Shown here piece by piece: positions 36,028 to 44,972 of a stretch of DNA of 64,000 nucleotides. The notes below the pieces were generated by a model. The model made no database searches, was not told where the DNA came from, and was given only the letters and a program-made list of their open reading frames with translations. The translations under genes were made by a program, and so were the position numbers. This DNA comes from Pieris napi. Its lineage: Eukaryota; Arthropoda; Insecta; Lepidoptera; Pieridae. Location of the stretch: NCBI RefSeq assembly GCF_905475465.1, contig NC_062243.1:12424267-12488266 (forward strand), written 5' to 3'. How positions within the stretch are numbered: the stretch's first letter is position 1; each line of letters begins with the position of its first letter.

Positions 36028-36274
36028 TTTTTTTTTTTTTTTTTTACGTCAGGAAATGCTTTTACGCATATCCCTGCTGAATTTTACTCCAGCAGGGATT
36101 ATGTGGGACTCAGACATAATATTTACACACCTACCCACTAAAACCTGACGGATGCCTTCGGCTCGCCAAAGGGCGGAGGCAGGTAACAGCTGTGCCCTAT
36201 CCTTACCCCCGCCAAACGCGAATGCCACAATATCAACGTGACTCCTCCCACGAACAAATCATCAGCATCTTAAC
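36028..36274 (-). other. 3' UTR and poly(A) tail of the R1-like element
   Basis: The plus strand has a 19-T run at 36027-36045 (the poly(A) tail), no AATAAA next to it, and a perfect 10-bp stem hairpin ATCCCTGCTG/CAGCAGGGAT (36070-36079 with 36090-36099, 10-nt loop). In R1-clade LINEs 3' UTR structures are recognised by the element's own reverse transcriptase, so this hairpin is a candidate recognition site (inference). Confidence 0.75.
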
Positions 36275-39200
36275 TTAGGGCAGACGTGCGAAAGCACGGC
36301 GTCGCTGCCCCAGTCGTCGTTTTCTTACCGGCGGAGCATCAGAATTGTTTTCGCGCTGACGCTCCGCATTCTCTTTCTCAGTCATGACGGCCTCACAAAA
36401 AGCCTTGAAGGCATTCCATGGGCCGTCATTGTCAGCTTCCACCATTCTTTGGATAATTAGTGGAAGTGACAGATTGCCAACAATGCTATCAGCAAGGACC
36501 GAGCGAAAGCCGTCCCAAGCCGGACACTCCTCAACAGTGTGCCTCACCGTATCCTCTCTACAGTCACAATGATGACAAGCAGGTGTCGCCTCTCTCCCAA
36601 CGATTCGATGCAGGTAACTCCCAAAGCATCCATGCCCAGAGAGAACCTGAACGAGCCGATAGGAAAGCGATCCCCACCGTCGGTCCACCCAGTGTTTCAA
36701 GAAGGGACGAATAAGATCAACGGTTTGTAAACCAAACCGACATTCACTTAACTCATCCCTCCATTCTAGCAAAATTAGGCGGCGATACTCCTCCTTCCAG
36801 ACCTTGACTACCTCCAGAGGTGGGTCAAAACCACCACTCCTGGCTTCAGCTCGTCTCCAAAAAATTTCACCCAAAGCCAAAGCTTCCAAATGCCAAGGCG
36901 GAGTGGCGGCTATGACACATGCCGCGTCACAGGATACGGTACGGTATGCCCTAGCAATTCTTATGGCAACTTTACGCTGTGACCGTCTCAGTAAAGCCTT
37001 GTTGTAAAAAGACAACTTATCTGCCCATATCGGACACCCATAAAGCGCCTTTGCACGCACCACTCCAGCATAAAGGAGCCTACAGCCCCCGCCTGGCCCA
37101 CCGATATTTGGCATTATACGCCCCAATGCCATTGCAGTTGAATCAAGCTTGGGTTCCAGGGCAGCAAAATGAGCCTTGAAAGTCCATCGGGCGTCAAGAA
37201 CCAACCCGAGGTATTTCAACGTCGACTTTAATGCCATATGAACACCATCCACTATTATCTCAGCGCCTCTAGGTGGTGACCTCCTAGCGAAACATATGAC
37301 ATCTGATTTTTGTAGAGCGACTCGAAGACCAAGTTGTCTTATACGAGTCACTACTTCTTCCACTCCAGCAGTAACTAACAAACTCGCCTCCTGATAATTA
37401 CATCCCTTGGCCGTCACAAGTGTATCATCCGCATAACATATTAAACCTACTCCTGGCATCAGTCTACCTCGAAGGACTGCATCAAATCCAATGTTCCACA
37501 AAAGGGGCCCAAGAACAGACCCCTGTGGAACTCCACATCGAACCTGATAGCATCTCCAACCTTCCCGACTTGGATAAATGATCGATCGATCAGAGAGATA
37601 AGTTCCTACTACATGACGTAAGTACACAGGCACACCATGATAAAGGAGACCATCCATAATCGCTCTCCAGGGAATAGTATTGAACGCATTCGCAATATCT
37701 AGCGAAACCGCCAACACAACCCCACCCCCAGAGACAGTTTCTTCGCACAAGTCCCTTAACTTAGCTAAAGCGTCAATTGTAGAGCGAGCACGCCGAAAAC
37801 CGAATTGAGTATCAGACAGATTTGGACCAATAGTCTGAAGATGCTTCTCGAGGCGCGAGACAATTATTCGCTCAAACAGTTTGCCCACCTCAGGAAGTAA
37901 AACAATAGGTCGATAGGCCGAAGGTGAATCTACCGGTTTCCCGAACTTCCTAAGAAGAAGCAATTGTCCAACTTTCCAGCTATTAGGGAATATGCCTTTC
38001 CTCAAAAGATCAGAAAGGAGATCTCGAAATCTGTTAAATAAGCCATTATTAAGAGATTGCGCCCAAACCGTTCCATGCAATCCATCTGGACCAGGAGCGG
38101 TTTTTTTGTTTTGAATTTTAAAAACACCAGCCCCTAACTCACCCTCTGACACCTCAGGAATATCTTCTGAATGATCGAAGTCAACATTAATAAAAGGAGT
38201 AGAATCACAAGGAAACAACGATGTAACAACCATCCCCAGAAACGTCGGCTCCATTGTGGATGTTAGCGGCGGCCTCCAGGGACGGAGTTTACTCATGACA
38301 ATATTGTACGGTCGCCCCCAAGGGTCACGATCCAAAGAGTTCAGGAGCTCCTTCCATGCCCTATCCTTTGCTTCAGCTATTTCCAACCGAAGAGCCCTTT
38401 TTGCTTCTTGATAAGAAGTATATAAACTTGCCACTTCGTCCGGATCACGATAACTGAGATGCCTTCTTCTAAAACGCGTGTAACGGCGACGCGCCTTAAC
38501 ACACTCCATTCGTAGTCGGGCTAGTTCAGATGACCACCAATAGACGCTTTGCTTGGGTGAGATGGGACCGATCCGGGGCATAGCAACGTTACTGATACGA
38601 GTCAGTGAGTCCCTAAACCATTCTACCTCAGAATCAATTGTAAAATTTGAAGGTTTGGGATTCCAAGCTTCTACTAAGGATACCTCGGTAAGCGCATCTT
38701 TGTCTAGATATTTTCGGGACCATCTAGGACCTATCTCAGATGGAGCAGGACCCGGTAAGCTTACAGTGGAATCGAGGATATCAAAACGAATGTACTTGTG
38801 GTCCGATAAAGTTTCAACTTCTGACAACACCCTCCATCCATAAACACGACTTGCAAGAGCAGGACTTGAAAAAGTAACGTCCACAATAGAGCCACCATTC
38901 ATACGTACACAAGTCTGAACATTACCCCGATTCAGTGACACTAAATTTTGAGTTGCTAGCCAATCCAACAAAGCGTCACCACGTTCGTCAGATACTGGAG
39001 ACCCCCACACTGTAGATTTAGCATTGAAATCTCCAGCGACTATAAGATCGAGGGGTCGACACCATGAAACCAGACAGCCCAGTTCGGACAAAAACGTTTC
39101 AAATTCAGCAAGCGTTTTATTTGGGGAAAAATAAACACCAATAACTGCAATTCTGCCAATTTTTAAAGCAACGCAACCTCTACCCTGCATTGTAGAAGCA

Positions 39201-39397
39201 ACTGACAGCAAGTTGACATCATTTATAAAAACCGCAACAAGACCATCACGGTCACCGACCCAGTTGTTTTTATCTGGAACCATGTATGGTTCTGAAACAA
39301 TCCCTATATTAACGATCCACTGTGTCAAACTCTGAATTAAAAGGTCTTGAGCACTTGCACAGTGGTTCAGGTTAGATTGAATAAAGCGTAGATCCAT
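36275..39397 (-). CDS. R1-like ORF2: AP-endonuclease / reverse transcriptase (1040 aa)
   Basis: Catalyses target-primed reverse transcription: the endonuclease nicks the target and the RT copies the element RNA from the exposed 3' end. Visible motifs are: endonuclease residues 1-210 with SEPY (35-38), GDFNAKS (122-128) and SDHKY (198-202); RT about 430-720 with APGPDG, YRPI, LDIANAF (566-572), GVPQGSVLGP (622-631) and the active-site YADD (655-658); C-terminal zinc finger C941-x2-C944-x8-H953-x4-C958; basic C-terminus. No RNase H domain is seen. Length is close to R1 of Bombyx (about 1050). ATG at 39397 is preceded one base upstream by the ORF1 stop (TAG-T-ATG), so translation is probably by stop-reinitiation. 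No defects seen. Confidence 0.93.
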   Translation of the reverse strand: MDLRFIQSNLNHCASAQDLLIQSLTQWIVNIGIVSEPYMVPDKNNWVGDRDGLVAVFINDVNLLSVASTMQGRGCVALKIGRIAVIGVYFSPNKTLAEFETFLSELGCLVSWCRPLDLIVAGDFNAKSTVWGSPVSDERGDALLDWLATQNLVSLNRGNVQTCVRMNGGSIVDVTFSSPALASRVYGWRVLSEVETLSDHKYIRFDILDSTVSLPGPAPSEIGPRWSRKYLDKDALTEVSLVEAWNPKPSNFTIDSEVEWFRDSLTRISNVAMPRIGPISPKQSVYWWSSELARLRMECVKARRRYTRFRRRHLSYRDPDEVASLYTSYQEAKRALRLEIAEAKDRAWKELLNSLDRDPWGRPYNIVMSKLRPWRPPLTSTMEPTFLGMVVTSLFPCDSTPFINVDFDHSEDIPEVSEGELGAGVFKIQNKKTAPGPDGLHGTVWAQSLNNGLFNRFRDLLSDLLRKGIFPNSWKVGQLLLLRKFGKPVDSPSAYRPIVLLPEVGKLFERIIVSRLEKHLQTIGPNLSDTQFGFRRARSTIDALAKLRDLCEETVSGGGVVLAVSLDIANAFNTIPWRAIMDGLLYHGVPVYLRHVVGTYLSDRSIIYPSREGWRCYQVRCGVPQGSVLGPLLWNIGFDAVLRGRLMPGVGLICYADDTLVTAKGCNYQEASLLVTAGVEEVVTRIRQLGLRVALQKSDVICFARRSPPRGAEIIVDGVHMALKSTLKYLGLVLDARWTFKAHFAALEPKLDSTAMALGRIMPNIGGPGGGCRLLYAGVVRAKALYGCPIWADKLSFYNKALLRRSQRKVAIRIARAYRTVSCDAACVIAATPPWHLEALALGEIFWRRAEARSGGFDPPLEVVKVWKEEYRRLILLEWRDELSECRFGLQTVDLIRPFLKHWVDRRWGSLSYRLVQVLSGHGCFGSYLHRIVGREATPACHHCDCREDTVRHTVEECPAWDGFRSVLADSIVGNLSLPLIIQRMVEADNDGPWNAFKAFCEAVMTEKENAERQRENNSDAPPVRKRRLGQRRRAFARLP

Positions 39398-39398
39398 A

Positions 39399-41486
39399 CT
39401 AACTTATTACAATTTCTTGGGTCTCCATTATGTCACCGCTTAAGGTTGGTTCTACTGAAACCTTCGTGTTGAATCTTCTCGGCATCTTTTGACTGGGAGC
39501 CGTACAAGCTTTCCCCCCCAGTCGATGATCAGCTGTTTTACCTGCCGCAATACACAGAGGACATTGTGGTTTGGATGAACAAACTGAAGCACGATGGCCT
39601 GGCTGGCCACACCGGTAACAAGACTTACTACGGTCTATTTCCGCCGTACAACGAGCTGCAACATGACCAGCTTGCAAACAGCGGAAACACCTAAGTTCTC
39701 GTTGTTGCAGCACCGTCACCCTAGCTGAAGTCCAGCCTACAAGCAGACGACCTTCAGACAATTTCTTTGCAGCTTCCACCGGGCATTTCACCCACACCGC
39801 AAAGAGACCTGACTTATCCTGACGAACTTCGCCAACTCTAACATGATCGGATGAGCACTCCCCTTTTTTACACACAGCGAATTTTACTTCGTCAGCAGTA
39901 ACAGAATCGTCTAAGCCTGATACTCTTACCTCAACAGATTTAACAGGCCTCGATACAAGGATGCCCTTCGTACCATACAACTCCCTTAATTTTTTAGCCA
40001 AAACATCTGCTTTATCTCCTCCACCTTCACCAGTGACTTGTATAATGGCAGCACCAGTTGCGGCACGTCTAAACCTAACTGCTTCAATTCCCAACTCTTC
40101 TAGCCTAATCTGGCCTTTCGCTTCTTTAATAGCCTCCGCATACGTTACGCCTTTTTGCTGAATTTCCGCCGGGACAGTTACAACAACAGCAGCTGTTCGG
40201 GGAGTACGCAGTCTTGGCTTTTTAACTGGTGCCTGAAAACCTGTTACAGTTGGTTGAGCTAACACAGCACCTGACCTTTCCCTTTTCTTCCTTTTCCTTT
40301 TCTTTCTTTTCCCAACAATCAACCAATGTTCCTTAGAAAGGTTGGAAGCCGATTGCAGAGGCGACGGCTGAGTAATAGCAGATACCTTTTCAATGGCCAA
40401 TATTTCCTCTCCTGCAATTCTTTTATTTTTCTTCTTTTTTGAAATAGAGGATGGTCCTTGGGGCAAAGCAGTAGATGCTGCTTGCACCAAGCTTCTACTA
40501 TTCACCTGTCTATTATCCTGGGATTGACCTGACTCAAATCTAGGGGGCCCAACGACCTTGCATCGGTCCGCGGCTAGAGAAGGTCTTAATACAGGTGCAG
40601 GATTAAGCCTAGGCTCTAGACTCTCAAACCGTGCATTTAATCTATCCCCGATACGGCGCATCAGATTTGCCTCAAACTCCTCGAGGAGAGAAGGAGTGAG
40701 CGGTGGCTCCTTTGAATTAACTCCAACATGTTTCCGAAGATCCGTCATATCCTGCTGGAGTATCTCAATTTGCTTTTTGAGGCGCTCGTTGTCTTCACGC
40801 AGAGATCGAGTTTCCTCAGAAACTGAACGTGTAGCAAGCACCCCAATATCCTTCCGCATGTCCGCAATGGCATTTTTAGCCATATGGACCCATTGTCCTT
40901 TGATATTGGACGATTTTGTGGCGACCTTTTCAACAACTCCCAGGCTAGCCTCAATCCTCTTTACTAAATCCAATGACATATCCTCGCCCTGTTCCGACAC
41001 CAAGACAGAAGATAGAGTACATTGTGTTTCTCGAGCTTTAATTTCCAAGGCCAAAAGCTCTTCTTCCTCGCGAGCCTTTTTCTCAGCTCTAGTTTCTTTC
41101 AACTTGGCAGATTTATTAGCAGGAACCGGATCCACATTCTCGCCCTTAGTGGATGGCCGACCTCTGCCTTTACGCCGCGTTATCTTTGAAGTCGCCTCTC
41201 TAGCGATATCTGAATCAGTGTCAGCGACTTCTCTGAAACGCTTCCGGGAGCTCCAAAACCGCGATGAAACTGTCAAAGACTCCCTTGCTTCAACACCTGA
41301 GTATGTGGAAGAATCCGACATCTCAGGGCACTCCAACATAATATCACTGGGGGGCGCTGGCAAAACAAACTGATCGCCCGCCGTTGCCACTCCAGCCTCC
41401 TGCTCAGCCGCATCACACGGCATCTCCACACTAACATCTTCTTTTGATTTGGTTTTTTTGTTTATTAGATTATTTATTGTTGTCAT
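39399..41486 (-). CDS. R1-like ORF1: Gag-like nucleic-acid-binding protein (695 aa)
   Basis: RNA-binding protein that forms the ribonucleoprotein with ORF2 and element RNA. The frame is open from a GTG at 41525, but the first ATG in frame is at 41486 (MTTINNL) and is used for numbering. Visible parts are: an AT-hook-like RRKGRGRP at about 104-111; an acidic/basic charged region; a predicted coiled coil at about 215-257 (heptad-like ERLKKQIEILQQDMTDL); two basic clusters KKKKNKR (about 350) and KRKKRKRKKRER (about 393-404), candidate nuclear localisation signals; an RRM-like stretch; and three zinc knuckles, C600-C603-H608-C613, C623-C626-H631-C636 and C642-C645-H654-C661. Three knuckles are typical of R1-clade ORF1. 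The protein ends IVIS next to the ORF2 start. Confidence 0.9.
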   Translation of the reverse strand: MTTINNLINKKTKSKEDVSVEMPCDAAEQEAGVATAGDQFVLPAPPSDIMLECPEMSDSSTYSGVEARESLTVSSRFWSSRKRFREVADTDSDIAREATSKITRRKGRGRPSTKGENVDPVPANKSAKLKETRAEKKAREEEELLALEIKARETQCTLSSVLVSEQGEDMSLDLVKRIEASLGVVEKVATKSSNIKGQWVHMAKNAIADMRKDIGVLATRSVSEETRSLREDNERLKKQIEILQQDMTDLRKHVGVNSKEPPLTPSLLEEFEANLMRRIGDRLNARFESLEPRLNPAPVLRPSLAADRCKVVGPPRFESGQSQDNRQVNSRSLVQAASTALPQGPSSISKKKKNKRIAGEEILAIEKVSAITQPSPLQSASNLSKEHWLIVGKRKKRKRKKRERSGAVLAQPTVTGFQAPVKKPRLRTPRTAAVVVTVPAEIQQKGVTYAEAIKEAKGQIRLEELGIEAVRFRRAATGAAIIQVTGEGGGDKADVLAKKLRELYGTKGILVSRPVKSVEVRVSGLDDSVTADEVKFAVCKKGECSSDHVRVGEVRQDKSGLFAVWVKCPVEAAKKLSEGRLLVGWTSARVTVLQQRELRCFRCLQAGHVAARCTAEIDRSKSCYRCGQPGHRASVCSSKPQCPLCIAAGKTADHRLGGKACTAPSQKMPRRFNTKVSVEPTLSGDIMETQEIVIS

Positions 41487-42550
41487 TTCATAAATTATTT
41501 TCCATGGGGGAAATACACAGTCCACCCAGGTGGTGCCCCCTGCACCTAGGTAACCCTTATACCACTCGGAGGACGGGTGGTAACCGAGGGCTGGCCGCTA
41601 GCGACTGACTTTACTCACCAGCCACCTGTAAATACAGGTAACCGACACCGCGCAAAACCTACAAGGCGCCCCAATGTCGGGAATTTAAGGGTTTTTTATT
41701 GAGATTTTCCTTTCTCTCAGGGCCGGCCAATAAAGGCAAGCCCCCCTGGCCACAAGCATGCCGCTAGACATGACAACGACACACGCCGGAGGTAACAGGT
41801 TGCCCGACGGAGAGTCGAAACCCACCCAGAAACTGCTTATCGCAGTCACCAGATCCGTCGCGCCATTGACCTAGAAGGTCATCTACAATATGCAGAAGCT
41901 ACTGAGCATTACAAATGTAAAAAGACACGCAAGCTCTTCACCAACTCAACGCAAAAATATGCGCTCAACACCGGTCGTTACCGATTCAAAAATTGAACCG
42001 GGGGCACGCCCTGAGCCCACCAGTTTTGGTCCACGCCAGTTGGATGTCGGAAGTCCAACCGGTACCCCCGCGGGCGAGTGCGAGGACCCCTATTCGCCAC
42101 CTGGGGTCGTGATCTATGGAAGTCTGGCAACTCCACAAGTTTCAAATACAGTGTGCCAAGAGCAATGCTCTTGATATTCACAAACGCCAGTTATACGAGC
42201 TGGCCATCCCACGTACGCAATAAAACGCACCTATTGCCTTTAAAGGCTACTACAAAAGTTCGGTCGATACATTTCCCCAAGGTGCTGGCTTACACCCCAG
42301 ATAACATGATACACCAAAAACGCTGGCTTTGCAAGCCGGCCATCCCACGTGCGAAAATAGATGACGCACACCTTCCCTCAAAGAACACTACTTGTACGTG
42401 CTTCACGCGCCTGTTGTTCATCAAGTTTCTTCTATTTAAAGAAGCCTACTGAGAACCTTCCCATCGGTCCAATCGGCTTCCCTAAAGTGCTGGCTTGCAC
42501 TCCAAGTACTAGAGCCCCCCCGCCACGTCAAGGCTTGGACCTTGGGGGGG
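41487..42550 (-). other. 5' UTR of the R1-like element, with terminal hairpin and internal repeats
   Basis: Longer than many R1-type leaders and GC-rich. The terminal 38 bp (42514-42551) fold as GCCCCCCC/GGGGGGGC with an inner CAAGG/CCTTG stem. GGCCATCCCACGT occurs at about 42203 and 42340, and TGCTGGCTTRCACYCCA at about 42283 and 42488, so the leader contains diverged internal duplications. Promoter activity may lie here, as in other LINE 5' UTRs. Small frames on either strand look accidental. Confidence 0.7.
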
Positions 42551-42562
42551 CTGCACACTTAT
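42551..42562 (+). repeat. target-site duplication of R1-like element, right copy
   Basis: CTGCACACTTAT, matching 36016-36027. After it the copia LTR resumes exactly where it was broken. Confidence 0.9.
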
Positions 42563-42571
42563 AACCCAACA
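42563..42571 (+). repeat. copia 3' LTR, last 9 bp
   Basis: AACCCAACA completes the 158-bp LTR interrupted at 36027. Agreement with the end of the 5' LTR is exact. Confidence 0.85.
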
Positions 42572-42576
42572 ATTTT
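42572..42576 (+). repeat. 5-bp target-site duplication of copia, right copy
   Basis: ATTTT, same as 31500-31504, immediately after the final A of the LTR. Confidence 0.85.
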
Positions 42577-43532
42577 AATGATTGTTCAACTCGTACTAGG
42601 CAGGTAAAATGTAGTCTTTGTTAAGAAAAACCCCATTACCCATCTGAGATCCTCTATCTTGTTTCAAATATGAACCGCTATTTGTACAAAGTTTTGCGGA
42701 CGTAATGTTTGTTCCACATTTGTTACACTTAATGACGCAAAGGTCAAAGAGGCTTAACAGATAACGCCCTAAATATTTATTATTTATTGTTTTAGTTGTA
42801 CCCTAACCTTAATTAACGAGCCTTTTGGCATTGTAAGTGTCCATGGGCGGTGGTATTATCCAACTTGAGGTGAGACTACCATTTGTTTTAATAAAATATG
42901 ATAATACTTTATTTACATCACAATATCACAAAACAGGATACAAAAATAAAAGAAGACGGAATGTAAATGGACGGTTTTACTGCTAAAAACAGCTTCTTGC
43001 AGACGTAAAAATACATATTAGATATAGAAAAATACATAGAATATAGAAAATAAATAATTTATAGAAAAATACAGTTAAAAAAAATTTTTTATTTGAAAAC
43101 AATTAGTTAAAAATTATTTATTTTATTTATAATTTATATAACAACTTACTCCTTGAAACTTCGACAAATTTTACTTAAAAAAACAAATTTCATCTCTCAA
43201 TCTTCACAAACCTGTCACAAATAAATCCAGTTCTGGTGCAGAAGAGGAAACAGTTAAGTAGCTTATCATATGCGGAATCGGTGATTTCTGGTCGAGGTTA
43301 ATTTGTGAGCTTCGTTCAGACAGCAAGGCGTGTCACCGGGTTTTGAAATACTTTCAAGTCTAATCAATCCTGGAAGACCGTACGGTATTTTCTATCCCTA
43401 ATAAAGATAAATAATCCCTAAAAATATTACAATTTTCCATTGCTCTCTTTATTGCAATATTAAATTAGCTATTATTTAACACAAATAGTTTGTCGTTAAA
43501 AAGGAATGTTTAAATTAAACAAAACTAGCTGC
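42577..43532. other. noncoding DNA including a short CR1-like fragment (42815-42880)
   Basis: The fragment 42815-42880 (ACGAGCCTTTTGGCATTG, GTGTCCATGGGCGGTGGTAT) is a plus-sense CR1/Jockey-like LINE end. The rest is AT-rich with no frames of note. Confidence 0.5.
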
Positions 43533-43638
43533 TATGGTCTCTGGCAGAATGACCAGCGCTGTGGAACATTCTGCTCCTCAGCATAATGCTGAGCCAGGGA
43601 CAATTACAGCCACAGCACACACGCATTATACACTTGAA
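43533..43638 (-). repeat. unidentified dispersed repeat, family E copy 2
   Basis: Complement of 11055-11158: TATGGTCTCTGGCAGAAT, CATTCTGCTCCTCAGCAT, AATGCTGAGCCAGGGACAAT and a CACACACGCATTATACACTT end. Few substitutions separate the copies. An A/T-rich trailer follows on the plus strand to about 43740. Confidence 0.7.
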
Positions 43639-44696
43639 ACGAAGCGAATGGAAAAAGGGAATTTTTTTTTATATCTCTCATTTTTTATTTTATTTTTTTC
43701 TTTGATTATTATTATTTTGTGTGTTTTTCTTAGTAATAAATGTCTGTCTAAATTGCTAGACTAGTATTTAAATCATACTTCAGTCGACTAAATAAAGATT
43801 ACGTAAAGTAATATAAAACTGTGTTGAAAGTTGATATTGTAGACGTCTATAAATTGAAAGAATTCGTCCAAACGGAGTGAATAAATTGCGAATTTTATAG
43901 AAGTCATCTCGGCAAATGTTTCCAAAATCATAGTGCACAATAAAAGTTTTATTGGCTCGCTATTGTCTCCGGGGAGGGCATAGGTGAGTGCGCCTCGGCC
44001 CCTCCCGTCCCCCACCCCCCGCAGATACTCACTGCCTAGTAGAAACTTTAATTTTTGCGACAAATGCCGCACTCGAAAAGTGCCTTCCACCGAGCAACTT
44101 CGCGAAATTCCCCGTACCCATCGACGTTTTATCTTCACAATTGATATTTAAAGAAAAGACTCGCCACAAGTTGAAATTAAGTGTCATAGCTTCAAAGATG
44201 TTACGTAGCAGACGCTCGCATTGGCGATTGCGTCGATTTCTAGCCTTTTAAAAGGTTCCTAAATTCATCGAAATAAAAGTAATAAGTGTTAAAGTTCCGC
44301 CACGCAATTAAACCCCATTTTACAGCACAATCCCTTGAAATAAAGGACTTTCAAAGAGTATCTTTTTTGTTCGGGCTCCTTTATTTCTTGCGGTACACTC
44401 GTTGCACTGAAAATAATGTGGCTACTGTAATAGAGCTACCTGGAATTACACAATTGCACACGATGTCTATAACTGCGGTTTTCTCAAAAGAATTTTTCAA
44501 AGAGCCACTATTATTGTCGTCGACTCGAGTATATATTATGCACTAACCCTAACAATTTAGCTCATATTTAAGTGATATTATTTTGTCAAGTTATCTTAAC
44601 CTCTTGCGCGCTTTAGAAAATCTTATGTTATTACGTTTTAACTTAATATTTACATTAGAATGTATTTTTACGCTTAATGCACTAAACTTGATAGAG
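43639..44696. other. noncoding DNA with C-rich patch at 43990-44030
   Basis: Overlapping open frames of about 85-115 codons occur on both strands at 43788-44251 but have no motif. The C-rich patch and the CpG-bearing block 44080-44250 stand out in composition only. Confidence 0.4.
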
Positions 44697-44972
44697 CTGT
44701 GTTGACCTAGTGGTTTTAGCGTGCGACTCTCATACCTGAGGTCATAGGTTCAATCTGCAAGTGCACCAATGGAGTTTGTTTGGCATATAACAGTTACTCG
44801 AACGGTGAAGGAAAACATCGTGAGGAAACCGGTTTGCCTTAGACCCAAAAAGTTGACAGGTCAGGCACAGGAGGCTGATCACCTACTTGCCTATAAGACT
44901 GAAAAATGATCACGAAAGATTTAGAAATCTGAGGCCCAGACCTAAAAAGGTTGTAGCACCACTGATTTATGT
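44697..44972 (+). repeat. tRNA-derived SINE, near full length, diverged
   Basis: GTGTTGACCTAGTGGTTTTAGC head, a B-box-like GGTTCAATCT, GTGAGGAAACCGGTTTGCC, GGCTGATCACCTACTTGCC and the end TTGTAGCACCACTGATTTAT. It lacks part of the TGTGCGCATTTAACATT region and has more substitutions than the 14193 copy. Confidence 0.9.

Larger units (their letters stand above)
36028..42550 (-). mobile_element. full-length R1-clade non-LTR retrotransposon (about 6.5 kb)
   Basis: On the minus strand: about 1.06 kb 5' UTR starting with a C-run, ORF1 (695 codons from ATG), ORF2 (1040 codons), about 247 bp 3' UTR and a poly(A) tail. Flanking 12-13 bp target duplications prove retrotransposition into the copia 3' LTR. 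The combination of an AP-endonuclease, a C-terminal CCHC, no RNase H and an ORF1 with three zinc knuckles matches the R1 clade (R1, TRAS, SART, Waldo) in my recollection. Unlike canonical R1 it is not in 28S rDNA. Both ORFs are uninterrupted, so the copy is young. Confidence 0.9.
31505..42571 (+). mobile_element. Ty1/copia LTR retrotransposon, intact coding region, interrupted in its 3' LTR
   Basis: The element without the nested insertion is about 4.53 kb: LTR (158 bp), initiator tRNA-Met-type primer-binding site, single Gag-Pol frame, polypurine tract, and 3' LTR. The order Gag-protease-integrase-RT-RNase H, with integrase before RT, defines Ty1/copia. The LTRs are identical over every base that can be compared (149 bp), and the ORF has no stop or frameshift, so the insertion is young and may have been autonomous before interruption. 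A 6.5 kb LINE sits between LTR bases 149 and 150. Confidence 0.95.

Noticed and set aside
40558..41373. 271-codon plus-strand open frame
   Set aside because: Lies antisense to the R1-like ORF1 and mirrors its codon structure (serine-rich because the sense strand is lysine/glutamate-rich). A shadow, not a gene.
41890..42564. Several 67-124-codon frames in the LINE 5' UTR
   Set aside because: They lie in the leader region on the strand opposite the LINE or overlap in different frames, with no motifs. Explained by GC-rich composition.
43788..44251. Overlapping frames of 116 and 87 codons on opposite strands
   Set aside because: Overlap each other, have no motif, and coincide with a C-rich patch.
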